Positions 24,019 through 33,519 of a DNA stretch of 64,000 nucleotides are shown here, piece by piece. The notes beneath the pieces are model-generated. The model saw nothing but the letters and a program-made list of their open reading frames with translations. It did not search any database and was not told the DNA's origin. Position 1 is the stretch's first letter, and each line of letters starts with the position of its first letter. This DNA is from Pseudoduganella flava. Its GTDB lineage: Bacteria > Pseudomonadota > Gammaproteobacteria > Burkholderiales > Burkholderiaceae_D. Position numbers and translations under genes: made by a program. The stretch spans positions 310,001 through 374,000 of the forward strand of contig NZ_VLKW01000003.1 of the NCBI RefSeq assembly GCF_007830495.1. Direction: 5' to 3'.

Positions 24019-24048
24019 GACACGGGCTCGGCCTTAGTGACGCGGCGG

Positions 24049-25074
24049 TCACTCCAGCTCGCGCTGCTTGCGCAGCACCACCCATCCCGCGACGAACGTG
24101 AACGCCGCGACGATGCCGGCGATGATCCAGAAGCCGGCCGCGTCGTTGGCCAGCGGCACGCCGCCCACGTTCATGCCCAGCAGGCCGGCGATGATGTTGA
24201 TCGGCAGCGCCAGCACCGTGACAATCGTCAGCACGTACAGGCTGCGGTTGTTGGCTTCGCTGACGAGCGCGGCGATTTCTTCCTGCAGCAGCTTGATCCG
24301 TTCCTGCAGCGACGCGATGTCGTTCAGCGTGACGGCGAATTCCTCGCTGGCCTCACGCAATTCCTGCCGGTCCTGCACCGACACCCACGACGGCGGCCGC
24401 TGCAACAGCCGGAACATCGCGGCCGGCTCCGGCGCCAGCAGCCGCTGCAGCCGCACCAGCACCCGGCGCAGTGCGCCCAGGTCGGCCCGTTTGTACTTCA
24501 GCTGGCCGGACAGCAGGTTGTCCTCGATGTTGTCCACCTTGCCGGTCGCGACGCGCACGATGCGCGTCAGCACATCCGCCTGGTCGCGCAGCAGGTGCGT
24601 CAGCAGCACGACGGACGATGCGATCGGCTCGCCCCGCCGCACCGCCTGCCGCAAGCGCTCGACGGCCTGCAGGGGGCTGCGCCGGGCGCTGATGACCAGC
24701 CCGCTTTCGACGGACAGGTACAGGCTCGAGATATCGGACGGTTCGAACGAGAAATCGCGCAGCACGTCGTTGACGACCGCCACCAGCGTGTCGTCGGCCT
24801 GTTCGATGCGGGTCGAGCGCGAGCCCTCGTGCAGGCAATCGTAGAACTCGTCGGCCAGCCGGGCGTGCTCGCGCAGCCATTTCTCGCTGGCCGTGTTGGC
24901 AAGATTGAAGTGCAGCCACAGGAATTCGTCCGGATGGGCGGCCTGCTGGCGCAGCCACCGGGCCGCCTCGTCGGCGGCAATGGGCAACGGTTGTGGCCCG
25001 CGCCCGAACAGGTAGCCGCACACCAGCCCGCATTGATCCGATCCATATTCCAGCGTATTTGCCTGCATGCTCAT
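24049..25074 (-). CDS. CorA/ZntB-family divalent cation transporter
   Basis: A 341-residue protein of the CorA superfamily. The large cytoplasmic N-terminal domain covers residues 1-275. Two transmembrane helices lie near 278-300 and 312-332, with the pore signature GMN (LLGMNVGG) at the end of the first. The loop after GMN reads VGGVPLAN, without the MPEL of classical CorA, which is closer to ZntB-type proteins, so zinc as well as magnesium is possible. It stands opposite to the surrounding genes and interrupts the ybeY-corC order. The neighbouring corC is also linked to magnesium, which may explain the placement. Confidence 0.9.
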   Translation of the reverse strand: MSMQANTLEYGSDQCGLVCGYLFGRGPQPLPIAADEAARWLRQQAAHPDEFLWLHFNLANTASEKWLREHARLADEFYDCLHEGSRSTRIEQADDTLVAVVNDVLRDFSFEPSDISSLYLSVESGLVISARRSPLQAVERLRQAVRRGEPIASSVVLLTHLLRDQADVLTRIVRVATGKVDNIEDNLLSGQLKYKRADLGALRRVLVRLQRLLAPEPAAMFRLLQRPPSWVSVQDRQELREASEEFAVTLNDIASLQERIKLLQEEIAALVSEANNRSLYVLTIVTVLALPINIIAGLLGMNVGGVPLANDAAGFWIIAGIVAAFTFVAGWVVLRKQRELE

Positions 25075-25189
25075 CCTCCCCGGGGCGAGCTTAGCAAGCG
25101 TTTGTGACGGGACGATGTCATGGCATGACTTTTTGATAAAAACGCCCTGTCATGTCCCGTTGGTGTATCCTATATCCCTTCGAAACAAA

Positions 25190-26092
25190 ATGGCTTTCAT
25201 GCCTGCTATGCAAGAGCACTCTAGTAGCGTCAGGAATGACGCTCACCCCAAACCCCACCGCACTCTTCTCGAGCGCCTCACCGCCCTGATCTCTCCGGAG
25301 CCGGAAAATCGCTCCGAGCTCCTCGAAGTCCTGCACGAAGCCCACGAACGCAACCTGATCGATGCCGACGCGCTGTCGATGATCGAAGGCGTGTTCCAGG
25401 TATCGGACCTGTCCGCGCGCGACATCATGATCCCGCGTTCACAGATGGACGTCATCGACCTCACCAAGCCCATCGACGAATGGATGCCGCTCGTGCTGGA
25501 AACGGCGCACTCGCGCTTCCCGGCCATCGAGGGCGAACGCGATAAGGTCGTCGGCATCCTGCTCGCGAAGGACCTGCTGCGCTACTACGCCGAGGAATCG
25601 TTCGACGTGCGCGACATGCTGCGTCCGGCGATCTTCATCCCCGAATCGAAGCGCCTGAACGTGCTGCTGCGCGACTTCCGCGCGAACCACAACCACATGG
25701 CGATCGTCGTCGACGAATACAGCGGCGTGGCCGGCCTGATCACGATCGAGGACGTGCTCGAGCAGATCGTCGGCGACATCGAGGACGAATACGACTTCGA
25801 CGAAGAGGAAGACAACATCCTGTCGATCAAGGAAGGCCAGCTGGGCCCGCGCTGGCGCGTCAAGGCGCTGACCGAGATCGCCCAGTTCAACGAGGAACTC
25901 GATACCAACCTGCCAGACGACGAGGTGGACACGATCGGCGGCTTCGTCGCCAAGCACCTGGCGCGCATGCCCCATAAGGGCGATGTGTTCGACATCGACA
26001 ACCTGCGCTTCGAAGTGCTGCGCGCCGATGCCCGCCAGATCCACGTGCTGACGGTCGAGAAACTGCCGCCCGCCGTCGACGAGCAGGACTGA
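25190..26092 (+). CDS. corC: CorC/HlyC-family CBS-domain protein (YbeX)
   Basis: A 300-residue cytoplasmic protein with an N-terminal acidic helical part, a CBS pair (about residues 80-205: DLSARDIMIPRSQMDVID, then VVDEYSGVAGLITIEDVLEQ) and a C-terminal CorC_HlyC domain (VDTIGGFVAKHL). YbeX/CorC is linked to magnesium efflux through CorA and to ribosome metabolism. Three possible ATG starts exist at 25190, 25199 and 25208; none has a strong ribosome binding site, so the exact start is open. The stop overlaps the start of lnt (TGATG). Confidence 0.92.
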   Translation: MAFMPAMQEHSSSVRNDAHPKPHRTLLERLTALISPEPENRSELLEVLHEAHERNLIDADALSMIEGVFQVSDLSARDIMIPRSQMDVIDLTKPIDEWMPLVLETAHSRFPAIEGERDKVVGILLAKDLLRYYAEESFDVRDMLRPAIFIPESKRLNVLLRDFRANHNHMAIVVDEYSGVAGLITIEDVLEQIVGDIEDEYDFDEEEDNILSIKEGQLGPRWRVKALTEIAQFNEELDTNLPDDEVDTIGGFVAKHLARMPHKGDVFDIDNLRFEVLRADARQIHVLTVEKLPPAVDEQD

Positions 26093-27651
26093 TGCGCTTT
26101 CGCCGTACCGCTCCCGGCGAACCGCCCGCCCCGCCCCGTACCCTCCAGAGCCGCCTGATCATCGCCGCCATCGCCGGCGGCGCGAGTGTCTTCTCGTTCG
26201 CGCCGTTCGGCTGGTGGCCGCTGCAGCTCGTCACGCTCGCGCTGCTGTTCTACCAGGTGCTGCGTGCGCAAACCCCGAAGGCGTCGTTCTTCATCGGCTG
26301 GGCCTTCGGCTTCGGCTGGTGCCTGGCCGGCGTGCACTGGCTGACGATCGCGATCTCGCGCTTCGGCGGCCTGCCGCTGCCGCTCGCGTGGATCGCGATC
26401 GCGCTGCTGGCGCTGTACATGGGCCTGCACTGCGGCGCCGCGATGGGCCTCGGCGCCTGGCTGCGCCGGCGCTGGGCGCTGTCGCTGCCGGCCGCCAACC
26501 TGCTCGTCCTGCCGGCATTGTGGGCCGTCTCCGAATGGACCCGCGGCTGGCTGTTCACGGGCTTCCCGTGGGCCTCGTCAGGCTATGCGCACAATGTGTC
26601 GCCGCTGGCGGGCTATGCGCCGATCCTCGGCGTGTACGGCATCGGCTGGCTGGTGGCGCTGACGGCCGGCGCCCTGCTGTTGCTGATGCACCGCACCCGC
26701 AAGTATGCGCTGGCCCTGATCGCGCTGGTCTGGCTGGCCGGCTTCGCACTGCAGTACGTGACGTGGACGACGGCGACCGGCAAGCCGCTGTCCGTGCGCC
26801 TCGTGCAGGGCAATGTCGCGCTGGCGCTTAAATTCGATCCGAACCACGTCGGCGACACGCTGCGCCGCTATCGGGAGGCCGTGATGGCCGAGCCGGCGGA
26901 CCTGATCGCGATCCCCGAAACGGGCATTCCGCTGTTCCCGCAGCAGCTGCCGACCGGCTACCTGGACAGCTACGGCAGCTTCGCCCGCAAGACCGGCAGC
27001 GCCGTCGTGCTGGGCATTCCGCTGGCGGACAGCCCGACCCGCTACGGCAACAGCGTGCTGGGGCTCGGCCCCACGCTGGGCAAGCCGTATCGCTACGACA
27101 AGCACCACTTGGTGCCGTTCGGCGAATTCATTCCGCTGGGCTTCCGCTGGTTCACGGACATGATGCACATCCCGCTCGGCGACCAGACGGGCGGCGCCGC
27201 GCTGCAGCCGTCGTTCGCCGTCAAGGACCAGCGCGTGCTGCCGAACATCTGCTACGAGAACGTGTTCGGCGAGGAGATCGCCGCGCAGCTCGACAACGGC
27301 TCGCGCGCGACGGTGCTGCTGAACGTCTCCGAGCTGGCGTGGTACGGCGAATCCGTCGCGATCCCGCAGCACCTGCAGATCTCGCGCATGCGCACGCTGG
27401 AGACGGGCCGGCCGATGCTGATGGCCACCAACACGGGTGCCACCGTCGTCATCGACGGGCGCGGCAACGTCACGGCCAGCCTGCCCTGGTACCGCGAAGG
27501 CGTGCTGAAAGCCACCGTGCAGGGCATGACGGGCGACACGCCGTACATCCTGCTGCGCAATGGCCTGGTGCTGGCGATTGCCGCGGCGGCGCTGCTCGGC
27601 GCCTGGGTGGGCGCGCGCCGCCACGCCAGCCGCCGGGGCTCCCCTGCTTGA
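26092..27651 (+). CDS. lnt: Apolipoprotein N-acyltransferase
   Basis: A 519-residue inner-membrane enzyme that adds the third acyl chain to lipoproteins on the N-terminal Cys. The first 210 residues hold six to seven transmembrane helices; the periplasmic nitrilase domain follows. The catalytic triad is visible as Glu in AIPETGIPLF, Lys in YDKHHLVPFGEF and Cys in PNICYENVFGE. A last helix is near 490-510. The ATG overlaps the corC stop. Length and layout are normal for the family. Confidence 0.96.
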   Translation: MRFRRTAPGEPPAPPRTLQSRLIIAAIAGGASVFSFAPFGWWPLQLVTLALLFYQVLRAQTPKASFFIGWAFGFGWCLAGVHWLTIAISRFGGLPLPLAWIAIALLALYMGLHCGAAMGLGAWLRRRWALSLPAANLLVLPALWAVSEWTRGWLFTGFPWASSGYAHNVSPLAGYAPILGVYGIGWLVALTAGALLLLMHRTRKYALALIALVWLAGFALQYVTWTTATGKPLSVRLVQGNVALALKFDPNHVGDTLRRYREAVMAEPADLIAIPETGIPLFPQQLPTGYLDSYGSFARKTGSAVVLGIPLADSPTRYGNSVLGLGPTLGKPYRYDKHHLVPFGEFIPLGFRWFTDMMHIPLGDQTGGAALQPSFAVKDQRVLPNICYENVFGEEIAAQLDNGSRATVLLNVSELAWYGESVAIPQHLQISRMRTLETGRPMLMATNTGATVVIDGRGNVTASLPWYREGVLKATVQGMTGDTPYILLRNGLVLAIAAAALLGAWVGARRHASRRGSPA

Positions 27652-27675
27652 TCTCTACTGGTTCCGTGCAAAAAC

Positions 27676-27698
27676 CGCTAAAATGAATCGTTTTAGCG
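27676..27698 (+). terminator. Hairpin between lnt and glyQ
   Basis: CGCTAAAA and TTTTAGCG form a perfect 8-bp stem with a 7-nt loop, 25 bp after the lnt stop. The T run is inside the stem, so this is a weak terminator at best. The TAAAAT inside the left arm also resembles a -10 box for glyQ, without a good -35 box. Confidence 0.4.
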
Positions 27699-27741
27699 AA
27701 CCGATAACAGGTGCGCGTGCGCGCCCCACCGAACGACCACG

Positions 27742-28641
27742 ATGCTGACATTCCAACAAATCATCCTCACCCTGCAGACCTACTGGGACAAGCAGGGATG
27801 CGCCCTGCTGCAACCCTACGACATGGAAGTGGGCGCGGGCACCTTCCATACCGGTACCTTCCTGCGGGCGATCGGCCCCGAGCCGTGGCGTGCCGCCTAC
27901 GTGCAGCCGTCGCGCCGCCCGAAGGATGGCCGCTACGGCGAGAACCCGAACCGCCTGCAGCACTACTACCAGTACCAGGTGGTACTGAAGCCGGCACCGG
28001 AAAACATCCTCGACCTGTACCTCGGCTCCCTCGCGGCGCTGGGACTGGACCTGAAGCAGAACGACGTGCGCTTCGTCGAGGACGACTGGGAAAGCCCGAC
28101 CCTTGGCGCCTGGGGCCTGGGCTGGGAAGTCTGGCTGAACGGCATGGAAGTGACGCAGTTCACGTACTTCCAGCAAGTGGGCGGCCTCGATTGCAAGCCC
28201 GTGCTGGGCGAGATCACCTATGGCGTCGAGCGCCTGGCGATGTACCTGCAGGGCGTCGAAAACGTGTATGACCTGGTGTGGACCGAGTGGGAAGAGAACG
28301 GGGTCAAGAAGACGCTGAAATACGGCGACGTGTTCCACCAGAATGAAGTGGAGCAGTCCACCTACAACTTCGAGCACGCCAACACGGAACTGCTGTTCGC
28401 GCAGTTCGCGAACCACGAATCGGAAGCGAAGCGCCTGATCGAGCTGCAGCTGACGCTGCCCGCCTACGAACAGATCATGAAGGCTTCGCACAGCTTCAAC
28501 ATGCTGGACGCGCGCGGCGCGATCTCGGTGACGGAGCGTGCCGCCTACATCGGCCGCGTGCGCAACCTGTCGCGCATGGTCGCGCAGGCCTACTACGACT
28601 CCCGCGAACGCCTCGGCTTCCCGATGCTGGACCAAGCTTGA
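27742..28641 (+). CDS. glyQ: Glycine-tRNA ligase alpha subunit
   Basis: A 299-residue class II synthetase subunit, alpha of the alpha2-beta2 glycyl-tRNA synthetase. It starts [20 protein letters not shown] and has the conserved [23 protein letters not shown] region, the [17 protein letters not shown] motif and [24 protein letters not shown] sequence, all standard. The glyS gene follows directly; the glyQ TGA is only 8 bp before the chosen glyS start. Confidence 0.97.
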   Translation: MLTFQQIILTLQTYWDKQGCALLQPYDMEVGAGTFHTGTFLRAIGPEPWRAAYVQPSRRPKDGRYGENPNRLQHYYQYQVVLKPAPENILDLYLGSLAALGLDLKQNDVRFVEDDWESPTLGAWGLGWEVWLNGMEVTQFTYFQQVGGLDCKPVLGEITYGVERLAMYLQGVENVYDLVWTEWEENGVKKTLKYGDVFHQNEVEQSTYNFEHANTELLFAQFANHESEAKRLIELQLTLPAYEQIMKASHSFNMLDARGAISVTERAAYIGRVRNLSRMVAQAYYDSRERLGFPMLDQA

Positions 28642-28649
28642 TAATGATT

Positions 28650-30746
28650 ATGACCCAGACTCTCCTGATTGAACTGCTGACCGAAGAACTGCCGCCGAAG
28701 GCGCTGTCCAAGCTGGGCGCCGCTTTTGCGAACGGCATCGTGGCCGGCCTGAAGGCGCGCGACTTCCTCGAGGAAGACAGCGTGGCCACCCCGTACGCAA
28801 CGCCCCGCCGCCTCGCCGTCGCCATCACGAAAGTGCGTGCCGTATCGCCCGACAAATCGATCCGCGAAAAGGTGCTGCCCGTGACGGTGGCGCTGGACAA
28901 GGACGGCAACCCGACCGCGCCGCTGGCGAAGAAGCTTGCGGCCCTCGGCTTCCCCGACCTGCAAGTGGCGGACCTGGAACGCGCGCAGGACGGCAAGGCC
29001 GAATCGTTCTTCTACACGTACACCGCCGCCGGCTCGCAGCTGGAAACGGGCCTGCAGGCCGCGCTGGAAGAATCGGTCGCGAAGCTGCCGATTCCGAAGG
29101 TGATGAGCTACCAGCGTCCGGATGGCGACACGGTGCAGTTCGTGCGCCCGGCGCACAGCCTGATCGCGCTGTACGGCGACAAGGTGCTGCCGTTGTCGCT
29201 GCTGGGCCTCACCGCATCGAACCAGACCGAAGGCCACCGCTTCCTGGCACCGCAGCGCGACGTCGCCGTGCCGCACGCGGAAAGCTATGCGGACACGCTG
29301 GTGCAGCAGGCGAAAGTCATCCCCGGCTTCGACGCACGCAAGGAACAGATTCGCCGCGAGCTGCTGGCCAAGGCCGGCGACGACAAGGTGCTGATGCCCG
29401 AGGCGCTGCTGGAGGAAGTGGCGTCGCTGGTCGAATGGCCGGTCGTATACGAATGCCGCTTCGAGGAAGAGTTCCTCGCGGTGCCGCAGGAATGCCTGAT
29501 CCTGACGATGCAGACGAACCAGAAATACTTCGCGCTGACGGATGCGAACGGCAAGCTGCGTTCGCGCTTCCTGATCGTGTCGAACATCGCCACCGACACG
29601 CCCGCCGCGATCATCGGCGGCAACGAGCGCGTCGTGCGCCCGCGCCTGTCCGACGCCAAGTTCTTCTTCGAGCAGGACAAGAAGAAGTCGCTGGAATCGC
29701 GCCTGCCGCTGCTGACGAACGTCGTGTATCACAACAAGCTCGGCACGCAGGCCGAGCGCAGCGAACGCGTCACGTCGCTGGCCGCCGCCATCGCGCGCCG
29801 CATGGGTGCCGACGTGGCACTGGCCGAGCGCGGTGCGCGCCTGTCGAAGGCCGACCTGCTGACGGACATGGTGGGCGAGTTCCCCGAGCTGCAAGGCATC
29901 ATGGGCACGTACTACGCCCGCCACGACGGCGAGCACGAGGAAGTGGCGCTGGCCGCCTCCGAACACTACCAGCCGCGCTTTGCCGGCGACGCGCTGCCGT
30001 CCACGCCGACCGGCACCGCCGTCGCGCTGGCCGACAAGCTCGAAACGCTGATCGGCATCTGGGCCATCGGCCTGCAGCCGACCGGCGACAAGGATCCGTT
30101 CGCGCTGCGCCGCCATGCGCTGGGCGTGCTGCGCATGCTGGTCGAGAAGCGCCTGCCGCTGGCCATTTCCGACCTGTTGAAGGACGCCGTCGCGCAATTC
30201 GTCGCGGTACCGAACTTCAAGGACCCGAGCGTGGAAGTCACCGCCTTCATGATGGACCGCCTGCGCGGCATCCTGCGCGAACGCGGCTTCACGCCGAACG
30301 AGATCGAGGCGGTCGTGGCACAGAACCCGGACCGCCTGGACGACATCGTCCAGCGCCTGGAAGCAGTGCAGGCATTCGCCGCCCTGCCGGAATCGAGCTC
30401 GCTGGCCGCCGCCAACAAGCGCATCACGAACATCCTGAAGAAGAACGAGGAAGCGCTGGCGCAGGCAGGTTCCGTGAACCCCGCGCTGCTGCAGGACACG
30501 GCGGAGAAGAACCTGGCCGCCGCCGTCACGCGCGTGCAGCCGGACGTCGACGCGGCATTCGCCGCCGGCGACTTCACCGGCACGTTGAAGACGCTGGCGC
30601 AGCTGCGCGACGACGTCGACGCGTTCTTCAACGACGTGATGGTGATGGCCGACGACATCGCGCTGCGCAACAACCGCCTCGCGCTGCTGTCGTCGCTGCA
30701 CGGCATGATGAACCGCGTGGCGGACATCTCGAAGCTGGCCGCGTAA
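28650..30746 (+). CDS. glyS: Glycine-tRNA ligase beta subunit
   Basis: A 698-residue beta subunit needed for tRNA recognition and activity of glycyl-tRNA synthetase. The N-terminus [20 protein letters not shown] matches the family pattern of TEELPPKAL. Near the C-terminus is the DALR-type anticodon-binding helical region ([11 protein letters not shown], then RLALLSSLH). ATGs also occur at 28644 and a TTG at 28638; the ATG at 28650 best fits the family N-terminus. It follows glyQ in one operon and is followed 3 bp later by gmhB. Confidence 0.96.
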   Translation: MTQTLLIELLTEELPPKALSKLGAAFANGIVAGLKARDFLEEDSVATPYATPRRLAVAITKVRAVSPDKSIREKVLPVTVALDKDGNPTAPLAKKLAALGFPDLQVADLERAQDGKAESFFYTYTAAGSQLETGLQAALEESVAKLPIPKVMSYQRPDGDTVQFVRPAHSLIALYGDKVLPLSLLGLTASNQTEGHRFLAPQRDVAVPHAESYADTLVQQAKVIPGFDARKEQIRRELLAKAGDDKVLMPEALLEEVASLVEWPVVYECRFEEEFLAVPQECLILTMQTNQKYFALTDANGKLRSRFLIVSNIATDTPAAIIGGNERVVRPRLSDAKFFFEQDKKKSLESRLPLLTNVVYHNKLGTQAERSERVTSLAAAIARRMGADVALAERGARLSKADLLTDMVGEFPELQGIMGTYYARHDGEHEEVALAASEHYQPRFAGDALPSTPTGTAVALADKLETLIGIWAIGLQPTGDKDPFALRRHALGVLRMLVEKRLPLAISDLLKDAVAQFVAVPNFKDPSVEVTAFMMDRLRGILRERGFTPNEIEAVVAQNPDRLDDIVQRLEAVQAFAALPESSSLAAANKRITNILKKNEEALAQAGSVNPALLQDTAEKNLAAAVTRVQPDVDAAFAAGDFTGTLKTLAQLRDDVDAFFNDVMVMADDIALRNNRLALLSSLHGMMNRVADISKLAA

Positions 30747-30749
30747 GCC

Positions 30750-31319
30750 ATGCCGCAAACGCCGCCATTGAAGCTGATCATCCTCGACCGGGACGGCGTG
30801 ATCAACCACGACTCGCCGGACTTCATCAAGTCGCCCGACGAGTGGATGCCGATCCCCGGCTCGCTCGAGGCGATCGCGCGCCTGAACCAGGCGGGCTACC
30901 GGGTCGTGATCGCGTCGAACCAGTCGGGCATCGCCCGCCAGTTCTTCGACATCACGACGCTGAACGCGATCCACGCGAAGATGCACCGCCTCGCGCTGCA
31001 GGTGGGCGCGGACATCGACGCCGTGTTCTTCTGTCCGCACGCGGCAGCCGACAACTGCGACTGCCGCAAGCCCAAGCCGGGCATGTTCGCCGAGATTTCG
31101 AAGCGCTACCAGGTCAGCCTGAAAGGCGTGCCGACGGTGGGCGACTCGCTGCGCGACCTGCAGGCGGGCTTCATCAGCGGCTGCGTGCCCTATCTTGTCC
31201 TCACGGGAAAGGGAGAAAAAACCCACGTCACGGGCGGCCTGCCGCCCGGCACGCTGGTGTTCCCCGACCTCGCGGCGACCGTGCAGCACATCCTGAAGCA
31301 CCCCGCGCCCCAATCGTAA
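30750..31319 (+). CDS. gmhB: D-glycero-beta-D-manno-heptose 1,7-bisphosphate 7-phosphatase
   Basis: A 189-residue HAD-superfamily phosphatase for ADP-heptose synthesis, the inner-core sugar of lipopolysaccharide. The catalytic DxD is in ILDRDGVINHDS, the zinc-binding cluster is CPHAAADNCDCRKPKPGM near residue 95, and GDSLRDLQAG is motif IV. The heptosyltransferase gene waaC at 35.4 kb uses the product line. The gene starts 3 bp after glyS and is followed by the acyltransferase gene at 17 bp. Confidence 0.95.
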   Translation: MPQTPPLKLIILDRDGVINHDSPDFIKSPDEWMPIPGSLEAIARLNQAGYRVVIASNQSGIARQFFDITTLNAIHAKMHRLALQVGADIDAVFFCPHAAADNCDCRKPKPGMFAEISKRYQVSLKGVPTVGDSLRDLQAGFISGCVPYLVLTGKGEKTHVTGGLPPGTLVFPDLAATVQHILKHPAPQS

Positions 31320-31335
31320 AACCGGAGAATCCCCG

Positions 31336-32076
31336 TTGCGTAAAGCCGTATTGTTCCTGCGTTCCCTTCTCTTCACGGTGATCATGGCGATCTTCACCGT
31401 CATCTGGTCGTTCGTCTGCATGCTGGTGGCGCCGCTGCCGTACAACAAGCGCTATTGGGTCACGTCGCGCTGGAACGTGTTCGTCATCTGGCTGGCCAAG
31501 GTAATCTGCGGCATCCATTACGAATTCAAGGGCTACGAGAACTTCCCGGACAGCCCGGCGGTGATCCTGTCGAAGCACCAGTCGGCATGGGAGACGATCT
31601 TCCTGCTGGCATACCTGCCGCGGCCCCTCGTCTTCGTGTTCAAGAAGGAGATTCTGTACATTCCCTTCTTCGGTTGGGGCATCGCGTTGTTGCGGATGAT
31701 CCCCATCGACCGCAAGCAAGGCAAGAATGCGTTCAGGATGGTCGTCGCGCACGGCAAACGCCGCCTGAAAGACGGCCAATGGATTATCATGTTCCCGGAA
31801 GGGACACGCATTCCGGTTGGCCAGGCGGGCAAGTACAAGAGCGGCGGCACGCGCCTTGCGATCGAGACGGGTGTGCCGGTCGTGCCGATCGCCGTCAACT
31901 CCGGCGAATGCTGGCCGAAGAATTCCTTTATCAAGTATCCGGGCAAGATCACGGTCTCGGTGGGCAAACCGATACCGTCCGAAGGGCAGACGCCCGACAG
32001 CATGATGGAACAGGTGGAACAGTGGATAGAATCAGAAATGCGCGTCATTTCGCCCCACGCCTACAGCGCTGGCTAG
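31336..32076 (+). CDS. plsC: 1-acyl-sn-glycerol-3-phosphate acyltransferase
   Basis: A 246-residue inner-membrane acyltransferase that makes phosphatidic acid. A membrane helix spans about residues 8-32. The catalytic box reads KHQSAWETIFL, an HX4E form in place of the usual HX4D, and the substrate box is FPEGTRIPVGQ. The start is TTG at 31336, with GGAG eight bases upstream and no better ATG nearby. A second acyltransferase lies at 44 kb. The last codons overlap the likely start of the next gene. Confidence 0.93.
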   Translation: MRKAVLFLRSLLFTVIMAIFTVIWSFVCMLVAPLPYNKRYWVTSRWNVFVIWLAKVICGIHYEFKGYENFPDSPAVILSKHQSAWETIFLLAYLPRPLVFVFKKEILYIPFFGWGIALLRMIPIDRKQGKNAFRMVVAHGKRRLKDGQWIIMFPEGTRIPVGQAGKYKSGGTRLAIETGVPVVPIAVNSGECWPKNSFIKYPGKITVSVGKPIPSEGQTPDSMMEQVEQWIESEMRVISPHAYSAG

Positions 32077-33083
32077 AAAAGCGCGCGCAGGCCAGCGACA
32101 GGACGAACGAGGGCAAGTCCCAGCTCGACCTGTTCGCCGAAAGGAGCGTGGGCTTGCAAGCCCACGCCGCTTTGCAGGCGGAGGGCGGTGCTCTCCGCAC
32201 CCCTGATGAACGGAGTGCCGCGCCGTCCTCTCCCTCCCCTTCCACCGCATCCGCTTTCCCCATTCCGGCACCTGCCACCGTCAACCTGCTGCGCCCTACG
32301 GTACCCCTGAAACGCCCCGACCCGAGCCCGGTCACCCCGCCGCAGGATGGCGAGGATCGCCGCCAGGTGCTGGTCGGCAGCTTCATCCTCGAATACGTGT
32401 TGCGCCGTTCGCCGCGCCGTTCGATCGGCTTCATGGTCGACGACAACGGCCTGCGCGTGACGGCGCCGAAGCGCTGTTCGCTGGCGGACATCGAGAACGC
32501 GATCCGCGCGAAGCAGAACTGGATCCTGACGAAACTGGACGAGCGGCGCGAACGCCGCGCGGCCCGTCTCGACAAACCGCCGCTCGAATGGAAGGATGGC
32601 GCGAAGCTGCCCTACCTGGGCAGCGAGATCACGCTGCGGCTGTACCATGCGCCGCGCAATCGCACCGACTTCAATCCCGCGACGAACGAACTGGCGATGG
32701 GCCTCGTGCAGGGCGCCACGGAACTGCTGTTGAAGGAGCGCGTGAAGAACTGGTACAAGCAGCAGGCCGAGGGCCTGTTCGCGCAGCGCCTGGACCTGTA
32801 TGCGCCCCGCGTGGGCGTGCAGTACGCATCGTTCTCGCTGTCGTCGGCCGACTCGCGCTGGGGCTCCTGCACGGTGCAGCGCGTGATCCGGCTGAACTGG
32901 AAGCTGATGTACTTCTCGCTGCCGCTGATCGACTACGTCGTCGCGCACGAGCTGGCGCACATCCACGAGATGAACCACAGCCCGCGCTTCTGGGCGCACG
33001 TGGAGCGCGTGTATCCGCAGTATGAGGAAGCCAAGCAGTTGCTCAGGCGACGCTCGCAGGAGCTGCCGGTGTTGTTCCCGTGA
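32022..33083 (+). CDS. YgjP/SprT-like zinc metallopeptidase (M48-type) with N-terminal extension
   Basis: A protein of up to 353 residues. The C-terminal 230 residues are the YgjP-like domain (DUF45) with IRLNWKLMYFSLPLIDYVVA and the zinc motif HELAHIHEMNHSPRFW near residue 308, where the two His of HExxH and the following H bind metal. The first 120 residues are low in complexity, rich in Ser, Pro and Ala, and not part of the family, which usually has about 240 residues. The start is uncertain: GTG at 32022 overlaps the plsC end by 55 bp and has GGTGGAA before it; a shorter product is possible. Function of YgjP proteins is poorly known. Confidence 0.8.
   Translation: MDRIRNARHFAPRLQRWLEKRAQASDRTNEGKSQLDLFAERSVGLQAHAALQAEGGALRTPDERSAAPSSPSPSTASAFPIPAPATVNLLRPTVPLKRPDPSPVTPPQDGEDRRQVLVGSFILEYVLRRSPRRSIGFMVDDNGLRVTAPKRCSLADIENAIRAKQNWILTKLDERRERRAARLDKPPLEWKDGAKLPYLGSEITLRLYHAPRNRTDFNPATNELAMGLVQGATELLLKERVKNWYKQQAEGLFAQRLDLYAPRVGVQYASFSLSSADSRWGSCTVQRVIRLNWKLMYFSLPLIDYVVAHELAHIHEMNHSPRFWAHVERVYPQYEEAKQLLRRRSQELPVLFP
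32146..32167. repeat. 22-bp perfect palindrome inside the YgjP-like gene
   Basis: GCGTGGGCTTG followed directly by its reverse complement CAAGCCCACGC. It lies in the part coding for the low-complexity N-terminal extension, where coding constraint is weak. Confidence 0.7.
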
Positions 33084-33087
33084 CGGG

Positions 33088-33519
33088 TTACGGCGCTGGC
33101 GCGATCCTGCTGACCACGCCATCGGAGTATTGATACGGCACGCGCACGGGTAAGCGTGCTTCTGCGAAGTCGTTGCCGTTGCGCGTGACGATGATCCGGC
33201 CAGTGACGTTCGCTGTCGCCAGGATAATCGCGTCCGGCGTCTTCAGCTTCCTTCGGCCGTACATCGGCACAAGGCTGCGCGCTCGCAGGTGCGTCGCCTC
33301 GCGGATGATCGCATCGTCCGTGTGCAGCACGTAGATCGGCAAGTCCCGGACGATGCTGTCGAACCGCATCATCTCGGAAGGGGTGAACTTGACGGCGACC
33401 TCCGTCCAGGTGATGGCGCTGATCGCGATGTTGTCGTGATAGGAAATCTCATCCTCGGCGGCAGGCAGGTCGTTGAACAGGTCGATCAGGATGTTACTGT
33501 CCAACAGGATCAAGCTCAT
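33088..33519 (-). CDS. vapC: PIN-domain ribonuclease toxin (VapC family)
   Basis: A 143-residue PIN-domain protein. The acidic metal-binding set is complete: DSNILIDLF near residue 8, TWTEVAV near 40, KTPDAIILATA near 95 and NGNDFAE near 115. VapC toxins cut tRNA or rRNA with Mg2+ when released from their antitoxin. The ATG directly follows the TGA of the upstream gene (TGAATG), as in toxin-antitoxin pairs. The C-terminal tail of about 20 residues is longer than average. It converges on the YgjP-like gene with a 4-bp gap. Confidence 0.88.
   Translation of the reverse strand: MSLILLDSNILIDLFNDLPAAEDEISYHDNIAISAITWTEVAVKFTPSEMMRFDSIVRDLPIYVLHTDDAIIREATHLRARSLVPMYGRRKLKTPDAIILATANVTGRIIVTRNGNDFAEARLPVRVPYQYSDGVVSRIAPAP

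Noticed and set aside
27652..27741. T-box or glycine riboswitch before glyQ
   Set aside because: The 90-bp gap holds only a simple 8-bp hairpin and no aptamer core.
28593..31448. Open frame of about 950 codons opposite glyS and gmhB
   Set aside because: Mirror of two certain housekeeping genes.
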